A DNA stretch of 26,430 nucleotides, from assembly GCA_964579415.1 (NCBI GenBank), contig CAZOGW010000032.1, positions 1 to 26,430 on the forward strand. The letters run 5' to 3'. Shown here in pieces: positions 7,898 to 15,880 of the stretch (positions within the stretch are counted from its first letter, which is position 1; every line of letters starts with the position of its first letter). Origin of the DNA: CAZOGW01 sp964579415 (GTDB lineage: Bacteria > Actinomycetota > Acidimicrobiia > Spongiisociales > UBA5794). The notes below the pieces were generated by a model that was not told where the DNA came from, made no database searches, and was given only the letters and a program-made list of their open reading frames with translations. A program made the translations under genes and the position numbers.

Positions 7898-8793
7898 AGC
7901 GTCTTCCCCCCGCTGCGGAAGTAGAAGATGGTGGCGACGAGCATGATGGCCAGGATCACGAACGACAGCGCCGCCCCGAAGGGCCAGTTCCTGCCCGAGG
8001 TGAACTGGGTGACGATGTAGTTGCCCAGGAGCGTCGTCTTGGCCCCGCCCAGGATGTCGGGGGTGACGTAGGCGCCCAGCGACGGGACGAAGACCAGCAC
8101 CGAGCCCGCCACCACGCCGGGTCGGGACAGCGGCAGTGTCACCTTGCGGAACGCTTCCCATCCCGAGGCGTACAGGTCGCGGGCGCCCTCGACCAGCGAC
8201 CAGTCGAGCCGCTCGATGGCGGCGTAGAGGGGTAGCACCATGAAGGGCAGGTAGCCGTAGAGGAGCCCGATGAACACTGCCGGCTGGGTGAACAGCATCT
8301 GCCCCCACAAACCGGTGGCCTCACCGATGCGGGTGACGGGACCGTCGGAATCGAGCAGCACCCGCCAGGCGTAGGTACGCACCAGGAAATTGGTCCAGAA
8401 GGGGATGAGCACCAGCACCAGCAGCAGGTTGCGGCTGGTGGCCCGGGGCCGGGTGGCGATCCAGTAGGCGAACGGGTAGGCGATCAGCAGGCATATCACG
8501 GTGTTGAGCACCGCCAGCCAGATGCTGCGGGCCACGATGCTGCGGATCACCGGCTCGCCGAGCCGGGCGTACGAGTCGAAGTTCCATCCTCCCAGCACCG
8601 GCCGGCCCGTCGGCGAGCGGCTGGCGAACGAGAAGATGAACACGATCACCAGCGGCAAGGCGAAGAAGAAGATGAGGTAGACGTAGGCGGGGAGGGCGTG
8701 GAACAGTCCGCGACGTGCCTGGGACTTCTCGGCCTGGGCCTCCAACTCGGGCGTTACCGCCACGCTCTCGGGGCGTTCGTCGAGCATCGTCAT
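7894..8793 (-). CDS. potB: Polyamine ABC transporter permease
   Basis: A 299-aa permease. After a soluble N-terminal 30 residues it has six hydrophobic segments, beginning with YVYLIFFFALPLVIVFIFSF. The EAA loop reads EGARDLYASGWEAFRKVTL. Length and motif match PotB, the heterodimer partner of PotC in the spermidine/putrescine importer. The ATG at 8793 overlaps the potA stop as ATGA; an in-frame ATG two codons later is possible. It belongs to the coupled potABCD series. Confidence 0.93.
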   Translation of the reverse strand: MTMLDERPESVAVTPELEAQAEKSQARRGLFHALPAYVYLIFFFALPLVIVFIFSFASRSPTGRPVLGGWNFDSYARLGEPVIRSIVARSIWLAVLNTVICLLIAYPFAYWIATRPRATSRNLLLVLVLIPFWTNFLVRTYAWRVLLDSDGPVTRIGEATGLWGQMLFTQPAVFIGLLYGYLPFMVLPLYAAIERLDWSLVEGARDLYASGWEAFRKVTLPLSRPGVVAGSVLVFVPSLGAYVTPDILGGAKTTLLGNYIVTQFTSGRNWPFGAALSFVILAIMLVATIFYFRSGGKTL

Positions 8794-9869
8794 TCCGACA
8801 GCGCCTCCGCCGAGCGGGCATGGAAGCTGATCACCGGCTCGTCGCCGACGTTCCAGACCGCTAGCTGGGGGATGTTCTCCGCCCGGCAGTCGATGATGGT
8901 GCCGACACCGGCCTCCAGCTCGTAGTAGCGGGAGTCGCCGTAGTACATGCGGCGCACCACCCGGGCAGGCAGGTTGTTGTAGCCGGCGGGGGCTTCGTCC
9001 AGGCTCCCGTAGAGGTGCACCTTTTCCGGGCGCAGCGTCAGCGTGACCGCGGTTCCCACCGGCTGGTCGGCGTGGGCGGTGACGACGGACCCGTTGCCGA
9101 GCCGGATGCGGTTGGCCTCCACCACGGTCCCGTCGATGAAGTTGGTCTCGCCGATGAACTCGGCGACGAAGCGGGTGGCGGGCCGCTCGTAGATGTCCTC
9201 CGCCGCCGCCACCTGGAGCAGCTTGCCCTCGTTCATCACCCCGATGCGGTCCGACATGACCAGGGCCTCCTCCTGGTCGTGGGTGACGAAGACGAAGGTG
9301 ATGCCCACCTGCTGCTGGATTTCCTTGAGTTCGAGCTGCATCGCCTGGCGCAGCTTGAGGTCGAGCGCCGCCAGCGGCTCGTCGAGAAGGAGCACCTTGG
9401 GACGGTTGACCAGCGCCCGGGCCAGAGCGACACGCTGCTGCTGGCCGCCGGAGAGCTGGCTGGGGCGACGCAGGCCCATGCCGCCGAGACGCACCAGCTC
9501 GATGGCCTCCCCGGCACGGCGGCGTGCGTCGGCCTTGGGGATGTCTTGCATCAGCAGGCCGAAGGCGATGTTGTCCTCCACGGTCATGTGGGGGAAGAGG
9601 GCGTAGGACTGGAACACGGTGTTCACCGGGCGCTTGTTGGGCGGCCTCAGCCCCATCTCCTCACCGAAGATCTTGATGCTGCCCTGGGTGGGGAACTCCA
9701 GTCCGGCGATCATGCGCAAGGTGGTGGTCTTGCCGCAGCCGGACGGGCCCAGCAGCGAGAAGAACTCGCCGTCGCGGATCTCCAGGTCGATGTCGTCGAC
9801 GGCTACCGCCGAGTCCCCGAACCGCTTGGTGACACCGTGGATGCCGACGGCGGCGGCCGTCTCGCTCAT
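8790..9869 (-). CDS. potA: Polyamine ABC transporter ATP-binding protein
   Basis: A 359-aa ATPase with all motifs intact: Walker A GPSGCGKT (41-48), Q-loop Gln87 in FQSYALFPH, signature LSGGQQQR (139-146), Walker B VLLLDEP (159-165) and H-loop His197 in VTHDQ. A C-terminal TOBE-type regulatory domain (from about 245) has LRPEKVHL, as in PotA/CysA-type importers. It drives PotB/PotC. The ATG at 9869 overlaps the aldehyde dehydrogenase stop by 4 nt and is preceded by a good GGAGG-type ribosome-binding site. Confidence 0.95.
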   Translation of the reverse strand: MSETAAAVGIHGVTKRFGDSAVAVDDIDLEIRDGEFFSLLGPSGCGKTTTLRMIAGLEFPTQGSIKIFGEEMGLRPPNKRPVNTVFQSYALFPHMTVEDNIAFGLLMQDIPKADARRRAGEAIELVRLGGMGLRRPSQLSGGQQQRVALARALVNRPKVLLLDEPLAALDLKLRQAMQLELKEIQQQVGITFVFVTHDQEEALVMSDRIGVMNEGKLLQVAAAEDIYERPATRFVAEFIGETNFIDGTVVEANRIRLGNGSVVTAHADQPVGTAVTLTLRPEKVHLYGSLDEAPAGYNNLPARVVRRMYYGDSRYYELEAGVGTIIDCRAENIPQLAVWNVGDEPVISFHARSAEALSE

Positions 9870-11305
9870 CCCGCTCCTCCCACGTCGATGACCAGCGTCT
9901 GCAGGTCGGTGAACTCGGTGATGCCGCCCCGGCCCCAGCCGGTGTCGGTGCCGGCGGCTCCTCCGAAGGGCTGGAACGTTTCCCAGAAGTCGGTGGAGTC
10001 GTTGATCACCACGGTGCCGGAGCGGATCCGGTCGGCGTACCAGAAAGCCCGGTTGAGGCTGGTGGTGAAGACGGCGGCCTGCAGGCCGAGGCGGGTGCGG
10101 TTGGCGATGGCGGCGGCATCCTCGTCGTCGCGGGCGGTGAGGATGGGGAGGACAGGACCGAAGCTCTCCTCCTGCGCCACCTCGGCGTCCTCGGTTACCC
10201 CGTCGAGGACGGTCAGGTCGTAGTACAGGTCGGTGGGGTGACCGGAGGCGCGGGCCCCACCGGCGAGGACGCCGGCGCCGCGGTCGGCAGCGTCTGCGAT
10301 GTGGCGGTCCATCTTGGCGGCGGTGGCCTCGTTGTTGAGAGGCCCCATGGTGGTGGCCTCGTCGAAGGGGTCGCCGAGGACGGCGGCGCCGGCCGCCTTG
10401 ACGGCGTGCTCGACGAACTCGTCGTGCACCGCCTCGGTGACGATGACCCTTTCGGTGGCGCAGCACACCTGCCCGGCGTTGTAGTAGGCGCCGTAGATGG
10501 CGGCTTCTGCGGCGGCGGCCACGTCGGCGTCGTCGGTGACAATGGTGGGCCCGTTGCCGGACATCTCCATGATGGAGCGCTTGATGCCCATCGAGGCGAT
10601 GATCCTGCGTCCGGTGGCCGACGATCCGGTGAAGCCGACGGCGTCGATCCCACCGTGCTCGACGAGCCGTGAACCGATGTCGCCGGCTCCGGGGATGATG
10701 GAGACCAGGCCCTTGGGCATACCGGCCTCGTCGAATGCCTTCGCCAACTCCAGCAGCGCCCAGCAGGTGAACTCGGGTGGCTTGGCGATGACGGCGTTGC
10801 CGGTGGCCAGCCCTGGTCCCAGGTACTCCAGCGGGATGGTGACGGGGAAGTTCCACGGAGTGATGGCGGCCCACACCCCGACGGGGCGGTGGTAGGTGAA
10901 CATGCGCTTGTTGCGGTCGGTGGTGGGGATGGTCTCCCCGGAGAGCCGCTTGACGTCCTCGGCGGCGTTGAGGAAGTACTGGTTGGCCTCGGCGATGTCG
11001 TCGAGCGACTCGGCGTGGTACGGCTTGCCCTGTTCCAGCGTCTGGATGCGGGCGATCTCCGGCACCATCGGCTCGATGGCGGCGGCGATGCGGTGCAGCA
11101 GGTCGGCTCGCTCGAATGGCGACCAGAAACGGTACTCGTCCTGGGCGGCACGGGCGGCGGTGACGGCCCGGTCGATGTCGGCGGCGGAGGCGAGCGGCAC
11201 GTCGGCGATGTGCTCCCCGGTGACGGGGCTGATGAGCGCGTGGTGCCCGTCCCCGGTGCCGGTGGTCCACTCACCGGCGAGGTACATCTCCAGCACTCGT
11301 GTCAC
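9866..11305 (-). CDS. NAD(P)-dependent aldehyde dehydrogenase (aminoaldehyde/semialdehyde type)
   Basis: A 479-aa ALDH-superfamily enzyme. PWNFP (150-154) with KPPE (175-178) binds the cofactor, FTGSSATG (225-232) is the Rossmann glycine motif, Glu247 in EMSGNGP is the general base and Cys281 in GQVCC is the nucleophile. EESFGPVLP follows. It oxidises an aldehyde to the acid. As first gene of the unit with PotABCD, a transaminase and an amine oxidase, the likely substrates are 4-aminobutanal, 3-aminopropanal or succinate semialdehyde; the motifs do not decide between them. The GTG start at 11305 has GGGGTGAG 5 nt upstream. Its promoter is not clear; TACTGT near 11360 is a possible -10. Confidence 0.92.
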   Translation of the reverse strand: MTRVLEMYLAGEWTTGTGDGHHALISPVTGEHIADVPLASAADIDRAVTAARAAQDEYRFWSPFERADLLHRIAAAIEPMVPEIARIQTLEQGKPYHAESLDDIAEANQYFLNAAEDVKRLSGETIPTTDRNKRMFTYHRPVGVWAAITPWNFPVTIPLEYLGPGLATGNAVIAKPPEFTCWALLELAKAFDEAGMPKGLVSIIPGAGDIGSRLVEHGGIDAVGFTGSSATGRRIIASMGIKRSIMEMSGNGPTIVTDDADVAAAAEAAIYGAYYNAGQVCCATERVIVTEAVHDEFVEHAVKAAGAAVLGDPFDEATTMGPLNNEATAAKMDRHIADAADRGAGVLAGGARASGHPTDLYYDLTVLDGVTEDAEVAQEESFGPVLPILTARDDEDAAAIANRTRLGLQAAVFTTSLNRAFWYADRIRSGTVVINDSTDFWETFQPFGGAAGTDTGWGRGGITEFTDLQTLVIDVGGAG

Positions 11306-11467
11306 AGTGTCTCACCCCCTTTGGTCACCGTGCAGACGTCGCTCTCGCGAGTCGGGCACAGTAGCGATTCATGCCGGCGCGTGTGGGGCCCGTCGTCGGG
11401 AAGGATGGCAGGGATGGAAGGGAATACCTGCCCGGAACCGATGGCGGAGGCATGGGGGCACGACGTA

Positions 11468-11645
11468 GACTCCGGCGCAAGTAGTGCGAACCGACGACGC
11501 CGCAGAGCCCGAGGAGGCAGGGCGGGTGCCGCCCTGTGGCTACGCGGAAACCCGTCGCGTGGGAGTCGGGGATTCCCCGTACCGAAGCGTGACTGACAGT
11601 GGGGGGCGGAACGCCCTTTCGCGTATCGCAAGGAGGACGGTACAA
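11468..11645 (+). promoter_or_regulatory. Hairpin-rich 5' leader of the M14 peptidase gene
   Basis: The 340 bp between the ALDH and peptidase starts contain no convincing gene. The plus strand shows an 8-bp hairpin (CAGGGCGG, loop GTG, 11518-11536), a 5-bp hairpin CGGGG-ATT-CCCCG (11567-11579) and a third GGGCG-GAA-CGCCC (11604-11616). GACTCC (11468-11473) can pair with GGAGTC (11562-11567), enclosing the first. AGGAGG (11631-11636) precedes the start by 9 nt. The layout resembles a structured leader, but the conserved cores of the c-di-AMP and c-di-GMP riboswitches are not present as I know them. Confidence 0.35.
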
Positions 11646-14291
11646 GTGCAGCTATCTCTGAAGAGGCCGACCTGGAGTCGAGCCATCCTTGCCCTCATCG
11701 TTGCCCTGGCGCTCCTGGCGCCGGTGGCGACAACGATGGCGCCGGCCGAGGCACAAGATCCACCCTACGACGGCAACTCGATCTCGGCGGGCCTGGGGCC
11801 CACCTACGGCGAGGAATGGTGCGCTTCCGCCGAGGGTGAGAACGTCCCGCAGACCGACCCGCTGGCGATCATCCCCTACGGGGCCGTCGCCTGCACCCTC
11901 GAGAAGTTCGAGGCCGAAGCCGCCGCCAACGGCGTCGCCGACCGCTTCGACTGGTGGTCGCTGGGAAAGACCGACACCGGACGTGACGTCTGGGCCGTCG
12001 TGATCAACGCCACCGAGACCCGCGACCAGAAGCGGGATTTCGACCGTTGGCGCCAGCTCCGGCGCATCCAGCTCACCGACCCGCACGGCGCTCAGGAACT
12101 CCTCGAGCAGTGGGGCTCGGACGTCAAGATGCCGGTGTTCATCGAAGCCAACATCCACGGCGGCGAGCGCGAAGGCACCGACGCGGTGATGCAGGCCATC
12201 CGGGATCTGGTGACGCTCCCGCGCGGCACCAACGCATCTCTCGACAACATCCTCGACAACACCGTGCTGGCCATCATCCCCACCACCAACCCTGACGGCA
12301 GGGTCGCCGGCACCAGGGCCAACTTCAACAACTTCGACATGAACCGGGACTTCATGTTGCAGTCCCAGCCGGAGATCCAGCTCAACACGGCCTTCCAGCT
12401 CGAGTACCTCGCTCCGGTCGGCCTCATGTTCCACGGCTACGTGAACCCGACCCTGGTCGACGGCCTCACCAAGCCTCACAACTTCGGGCTCGAGTACGAC
12501 CTGTTCCTGAAGTGGAACCAGCCGCGGTTGGACGTCAACGAGGCGGCACTGGCCGCGGTGGGCCTGGGGATCACCCGGCCGGTCAACCAGTTCAACGCCT
12601 CCGGTGGCGGCACCACCGGCAACCCGGCGATCGCCGAGGGCTGGGACGACTGGGGCCCGTTCTACACCCAGACGTACGCCGCCTTCTTCGGCGTCGACGG
12701 TTCCACCTGGGAGGTGTGTTCCAACGCCGCCTGCGGAGGCAGGCTCGGCTCCAAGAAGTCGGCCTATGTCGGTTTCTACTCGTCCATCGAGTTCTGGGCG
12801 GAGAACAAGACCGAGGTCATGTGGGACCAGTCGGAGATCTTCCGGCGCGGCGCCGACGGTGCCGAGCGGCCCAACTGCTGTGACGACCCGGACCTCCAGG
12901 CTCGCGGGTTCGACGAGGCGAACCACAACTGGATGCACGAGTACCCCACCGCCTACGTGATCCCGTGGAACGGAGGCGCGGTGAACGCGCCGGCGCCGAT
13001 CTCGAGCCTCCAGCGCAGCGAGCCGGAGGCGAACCGGCTGGCACAGTTCCTGGTGGACAACGCCGTCGAGGTGGAACGGGCCCGGGAGCCGTTCACGTGG
13101 AACGGGACGACCTACCCGGCACACTCGTACATCGTGTGGATGGACCAGCCGCTGCGAGGCTTCGCCGAGAACTTCCTCGGTCGCGGCGTCGACATCTCGG
13201 AGCGGATCACCCAGCTCTACGCGCCCCCCGGTGCATGGAGCCACATCACCTGGGGCGCCGACATCGTCCAGGTGCCGGCGGGTGACGAGACCTTCAACCC
13301 GGTGACAACGTCGTTCGCGCTCAACCCGCTGGCGGGTGGTCTGCGCGGCTCGGGCCGGGTCGACTGGTACGCGCTGAAGGTCGATTCCCCGACCGCGGTG
13401 CGGACGGTCAACGCCCTCCTCGCCGACGGGATCACCGGGGAGGTGGCGGACGAGCCCTTCACCACCACGTTCGGCGTCGACATGCCCGCCGGTTCGCTGA
13501 TCTTCCCGGCGAGCGACGGGGCAGCCCTCAAGGCGGCGGGACGGACGAACGGGCTGTGGTTCGAGGCGAGCCGCTCGATGGCCACGCCGTCGACCACCAG
13601 ACTGGACGAACCGCCCCGGATCGCCGTTCTTGCCGGCGGCACCACCAGCGACATCTGGTACTCGCTGAGGAGCCTCGGGTTCGAGGCCGACCACCTGGCC
13701 GCAACGGGAGGCACCGCGTCGATCAACACGGCGCCCACCGACCCGCTGCTCGACTACGACGTCATCTACAACAGCGGGACCGGGTTCCCAACCGGAGCCG
13801 CCAACGCCACGGCGCAGGAGCGGATCGCCGCCTTCTTCGCCCGGGGCGGCGGCTACGTCGGCTCGCTCAACAACGGCGCCACGTTCCTGGCCAACGGTGG
13901 CCTGGTCTCGGGTCTCACCTACGCCAGCCAGACCGGTAGCGGCACCGCCATCTGGGACAACACGGGTGGGGCTGCCAGCCCGGTGACGGGCGCCCTCCCC
14001 GAGCAGGGCTACGTCTACAACCCGTCGCCCATGTCACGGCACTCGGCGGTCCCCGCCGATGCCACCGTGGCAGGTCAGCTCGCCGGCACGCCGGCAGAGT
14101 CGTTCGTGGCCGGCCTGTGGCGGAACCGCTCCGAGGCGTTCACCGACGCGTCGATCATCGCGCACGGCAACACCACGGCGGCCACCCGCTGGGCGCACTT
14201 CGCCAACAACCCGTTCTCACGGGCGGACGCGGAGGGCCTGTGGCCGGCGGTCGGATCGGCGATCTACTGGTCGAACCTGACCGACGGTTAG
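11646..14291 (+). CDS. Secreted M14-family zinc carboxypeptidase with C-terminal amidotransferase-like domain
   Basis: An 881-aa exported protein. Residues 1-36 are a Sec signal ending in PAEA, with cleavage likely before QDPP. The M14 domain (about 80-450) has zinc ligands His171 and Glu174 in NIHGGEREG and probably His263 in MFHGY, with NPDGR (215-219) and the substrate-carboxylate arginine in DMNRDF (231-236); GSTWEV is a candidate for the catalytic glutamate. From about residue 656 (RIAVLAGG...) a Rossmann-like part with YNSGTG and FFARGGGYVGSLNNG resembles the class-I glutamine-amidotransferase-like domain seen at the C-terminus of some M14 proteins. The GTG at 11646 is supported by AGGAGG and the signal peptide. 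It probably trims extracellular peptides. Unpaired cysteines are few, in the 55-85 and 400-430 regions. Confidence 0.87.
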   Translation: MQLSLKRPTWSRAILALIVALALLAPVATTMAPAEAQDPPYDGNSISAGLGPTYGEEWCASAEGENVPQTDPLAIIPYGAVACTLEKFEAEAAANGVADRFDWWSLGKTDTGRDVWAVVINATETRDQKRDFDRWRQLRRIQLTDPHGAQELLEQWGSDVKMPVFIEANIHGGEREGTDAVMQAIRDLVTLPRGTNASLDNILDNTVLAIIPTTNPDGRVAGTRANFNNFDMNRDFMLQSQPEIQLNTAFQLEYLAPVGLMFHGYVNPTLVDGLTKPHNFGLEYDLFLKWNQPRLDVNEAALAAVGLGITRPVNQFNASGGGTTGNPAIAEGWDDWGPFYTQTYAAFFGVDGSTWEVCSNAACGGRLGSKKSAYVGFYSSIEFWAENKTEVMWDQSEIFRRGADGAERPNCCDDPDLQARGFDEANHNWMHEYPTAYVIPWNGGAVNAPAPISSLQRSEPEANRLAQFLVDNAVEVERAREPFTWNGTTYPAHSYIVWMDQPLRGFAENFLGRGVDISERITQLYAPPGAWSHITWGADIVQVPAGDETFNPVTTSFALNPLAGGLRGSGRVDWYALKVDSPTAVRTVNALLADGITGEVADEPFTTTFGVDMPAGSLIFPASDGAALKAAGRTNGLWFEASRSMATPSTTRLDEPPRIAVLAGGTTSDIWYSLRSLGFEADHLAATGGTASINTAPTDPLLDYDVIYNSGTGFPTGAANATAQERIAAFFARGGGYVGSLNNGATFLANGGLVSGLTYASQTGSGTAIWDNTGGAASPVTGALPEQGYVYNPSPMSRHSAVPADATVAGQLAGTPAESFVAGLWRNRSEAFTDASIIAHGNTTAATRWAHFANNPFSRADAEGLWPAVGSAIYWSNLTDG

Positions 14292-14303
14292 TGAGAGTGT
14301 GAT

Positions 14304-14325
14304 CACCGCGCCGGCCGGCGCGGTG
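14304..14325 (+). terminator. Perfect 22-bp palindrome after the M14 gene
   Basis: CACCGCGCCGG is followed directly by its exact reverse complement, 12 bp after the peptidase stop codon. There is no T-run. In high-GC actinobacteria such hairpins commonly act at transcript ends; a protein-binding site is the alternative. Confidence 0.5.
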
Positions 14326-14341
14326 TTCGCTCCATCGGAAC

Positions 14342-14371
14342 GAGAGGGCGGGCCCGGAGGCCCGCCCTCTC
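14342..14371 (+). terminator. 13-bp stem-loop, terminator-like
   Basis: GAGAGGGCGGGCC pairs perfectly with GGCCCGCCCTCTC around a CGGA tetraloop. It is the second strong hairpin after the M14 stop codon and lies 51 bp before the next start. It is followed by TGTCG rather than a T-run. Confidence 0.65.
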
Positions 14372-14422
14372 TGTCGCCCGGGCCTGGCCTGCCCCAACTC
14401 GACCGTGGTAGCGTCCCGCCCC

Positions 14423-14929
14423 ATGTCGAGCCGTAGCGGCGTCCGGGGCTGGGCGTGGGTGGTCGTCGCAGGAGCGCTGGCCATGGTCGCCTCGCCCTTC
14501 CTCCCGTGGGTCACGGTATCGGTCGCCGCCGCTCCGGAAGAAGCCGGCCAGGAGGTCGAGGACGCGGGTCGGGGGACCGGGGAGGTGGCGCCGGAGGCCG
14601 CGACGGAGGCGGTACAGACCGGAATGGAGACACCGGTACGAGCGTGGATCGCAGTGGCGGCGGGCGTCCTCGGCCTGGTCGCGGCAGGTGTGACGGCGGC
14701 GGGTCGGGTCCCGCCTGGAGTGCGGCTCGCGGTCGCCTCCGGCGTGCTGGGCGCGATCACGGCGTGGCGCGGGTACAGCTACGCCCGGGAGCCGGACACC
14801 CTCCTCTTCCTGAGGGACGAGGCCCTCTTGGTGTCTACGCCGGGCATCGGCCTGTGGGTGCTCACGGTCGGTGTGGTTCTGGTGCTGCTTGCCGCGATCA
14901 TGGTCGGCCTACAGGGACGCCGTGCGTAA
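14423..14929 (+). CDS. Four-TM membrane protein, unknown function
   Basis: A 168-aa protein with four hydrophobic segments: about residues 10-36, 74-93, 100-116 and 143-165. Between the first two is an acidic, probably extracytoplasmic loop rich in Glu and Ala. I recognise no family; Trp-associated small membrane proteins of this layout are common in actinobacteria. The ATG at 14423 is chosen because TAGCGT (14409-14414), a -10-type box, lies 8 nt upstream and no ribosome-binding site is present, which suggests a leaderless mRNA. The last codons and stop lie in heptamer array 3, convergent to the YceI gene. Confidence 0.65.
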   Translation: MSSRSGVRGWAWVVVAGALAMVASPFLPWVTVSVAAAPEEAGQEVEDAGRGTGEVAPEAATEAVQTGMETPVRAWIAVAAGVLGLVAAGVTAAGRVPPGVRLAVASGVLGAITAWRGYSYAREPDTLLFLRDEALLVSTPGIGLWVLTVGVVLVLLAAIMVGLQGRRA

Positions 14930-14980
14930 TACGTGGTACGTGGTACTTGGTACTTGGTATTACGCAATACTGGCTACTGC
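14924..14980. repeat. Heptamer tandem array 3 inside a 9-bp inverted repeat
   Basis: Four perfect-period units, ACGTGGT twice (14931-14944) and ACTTGGT twice (14945-14958), are enclosed by the inverted repeat GCGTAATAC (14924-14932) and GTATTACGC (14957-14965). Two looser units, ATACTGG and CTACTGC, follow to 14980. The stop codon of the membrane protein (14927-14929) and that of the YceI gene (14976-14974) both lie within it. The inverted repeat could fold into a hairpin and serve as a two-way terminator. Confidence 0.75.
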
Positions 14981-15747
14981 CTCGCCAGCTGCAGTTGGAA
15001 CTCCATGACGGCGTTCTCGTCGATGGACAGGACGCTGGAACTGGTGGGTAGGTCGATCTCGAAGTCGGTGGTGAGGAGGTCGACGGAGCCGACGGCGACG
15101 ATGGTGTCCTCGTCGAGGTACTGGGCATCGACGGTCACTTCGACATTGCGGGTCACGTCGCGGATGGTGAGGTCGCCCACCATGGTGACGGTGAGCACGT
15201 CACCCACCGCCGGCTCGCCGCCGAGGTCGACCGGTTCGGTGAGCGTGAAGGTGGCCTGGGGGAACTCCCCGGACTGGAGGCCCCGGCTGCGCAGGGCGCC
15301 GTCCCGCATCGAGTTGTCACTGCGCAAGGTGGTCATGTCGACGGTGATGTCCACCCCGGTGACGCTGCCGCCGTCGATGACCACCTCACCCTGGACCTGG
15401 TCGGTGCGGCCCACGGCGGTGTTGGCGCCGAACGACGCCAGTTCCTCGTCGACCCGGTATCCGGCGAAGGTGTTGGTCGGGTCCACCGTCCAGATCCCGG
15501 CGACCTCGCCGGTAGCCCCCGGTGCGGTGGTGGCTCCCTCCGCCGTCGTGGTGGTTGCCCCGGCGGTGGTGGTGGGTGCCTGGGTGCCGGCGGCGCCGGG
15601 GGTGATGGTTGTGGTGACCTGCGCTCCGGCGACCGCCTCCTCCAGGGAGACGGGATCGGGCTCGTCGCCGCCGAACCAGTACCAGTAGCCGGCGCCGGCG
15701 ATCACGACGGCGGCGCCGATGACGATGAGCAGTGTCCTGCGGTTCAT
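14974..15747 (-). CDS. YceI-family lipocalin-like protein, membrane-anchored
   Basis: A 257-aa protein. Residues 5-25 form a hydrophobic anchor (LLIVIGAAVVIAGAG) ending in YWYWFGG, followed by a Thr/Ala/Gly-rich linker (about 44-80) and then a YceI domain (about 82-257): GIWTVDPTNTFAGYRV, DMTTLRSDNSMRD, FPQATFTL and LTIRDVTRNVEV are family features. YceI domains form a beta-barrel that binds polyisoprenoid or similar amphiphiles; the ligand here is unknown. The ATG at 15747 has GAAGGAAG 5 nt upstream; an earlier in-frame start lacks one. It converges on the four-TM gene, with both stops in the heptamer array. Confidence 0.9.
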   Translation of the reverse strand: MNRRTLLIVIGAAVVIAGAGYWYWFGGDEPDPVSLEEAVAGAQVTTTITPGAAGTQAPTTTAGATTTTAEGATTAPGATGEVAGIWTVDPTNTFAGYRVDEELASFGANTAVGRTDQVQGEVVIDGGSVTGVDITVDMTTLRSDNSMRDGALRSRGLQSGEFPQATFTLTEPVDLGGEPAVGDVLTVTMVGDLTIRDVTRNVEVTVDAQYLDEDTIVAVGSVDLLTTDFEIDLPTSSSVLSIDENAVMEFQLQLARQ

Positions 15748-15880
15748 GCGCTTCCTTCGGGGGGTGGATCTGTGGATTCTGCCCACGGACGGTGGCTATG
15801 CGCGTCTACGTAGCCCGTGGATGCGGTGGTTCGTGACGTGAGAGTCCGGTAGATTCAGGCAAGGGTCCGAGAGGAGCATC

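Noticed and set aside
11468..11645. c-di-GMP-I or c-di-AMP (ydaO) riboswitch upstream of the M14 gene
   Set aside because: A segment CGCAGAGCC recalls the GEMM core and the hairpins are suggestive, but the other conserved blocks and their spacing are not there; kept only as an unnamed structured leader.
11652..13694. 680-codon open frame opposite the M14 peptidase
   Set aside because: Long antisense frames are expected at this GC content. It is rich in Arg/Gly/Val/Asp with no recognisable domain, while the plus strand shows zinc-site motifs and a signal peptide.
15811..15818. CTACGTAG 8-bp palindrome between the YceI and aminotransferase genes as an operator
   Set aside because: Too short and not extended by flanking symmetry; no independent support.
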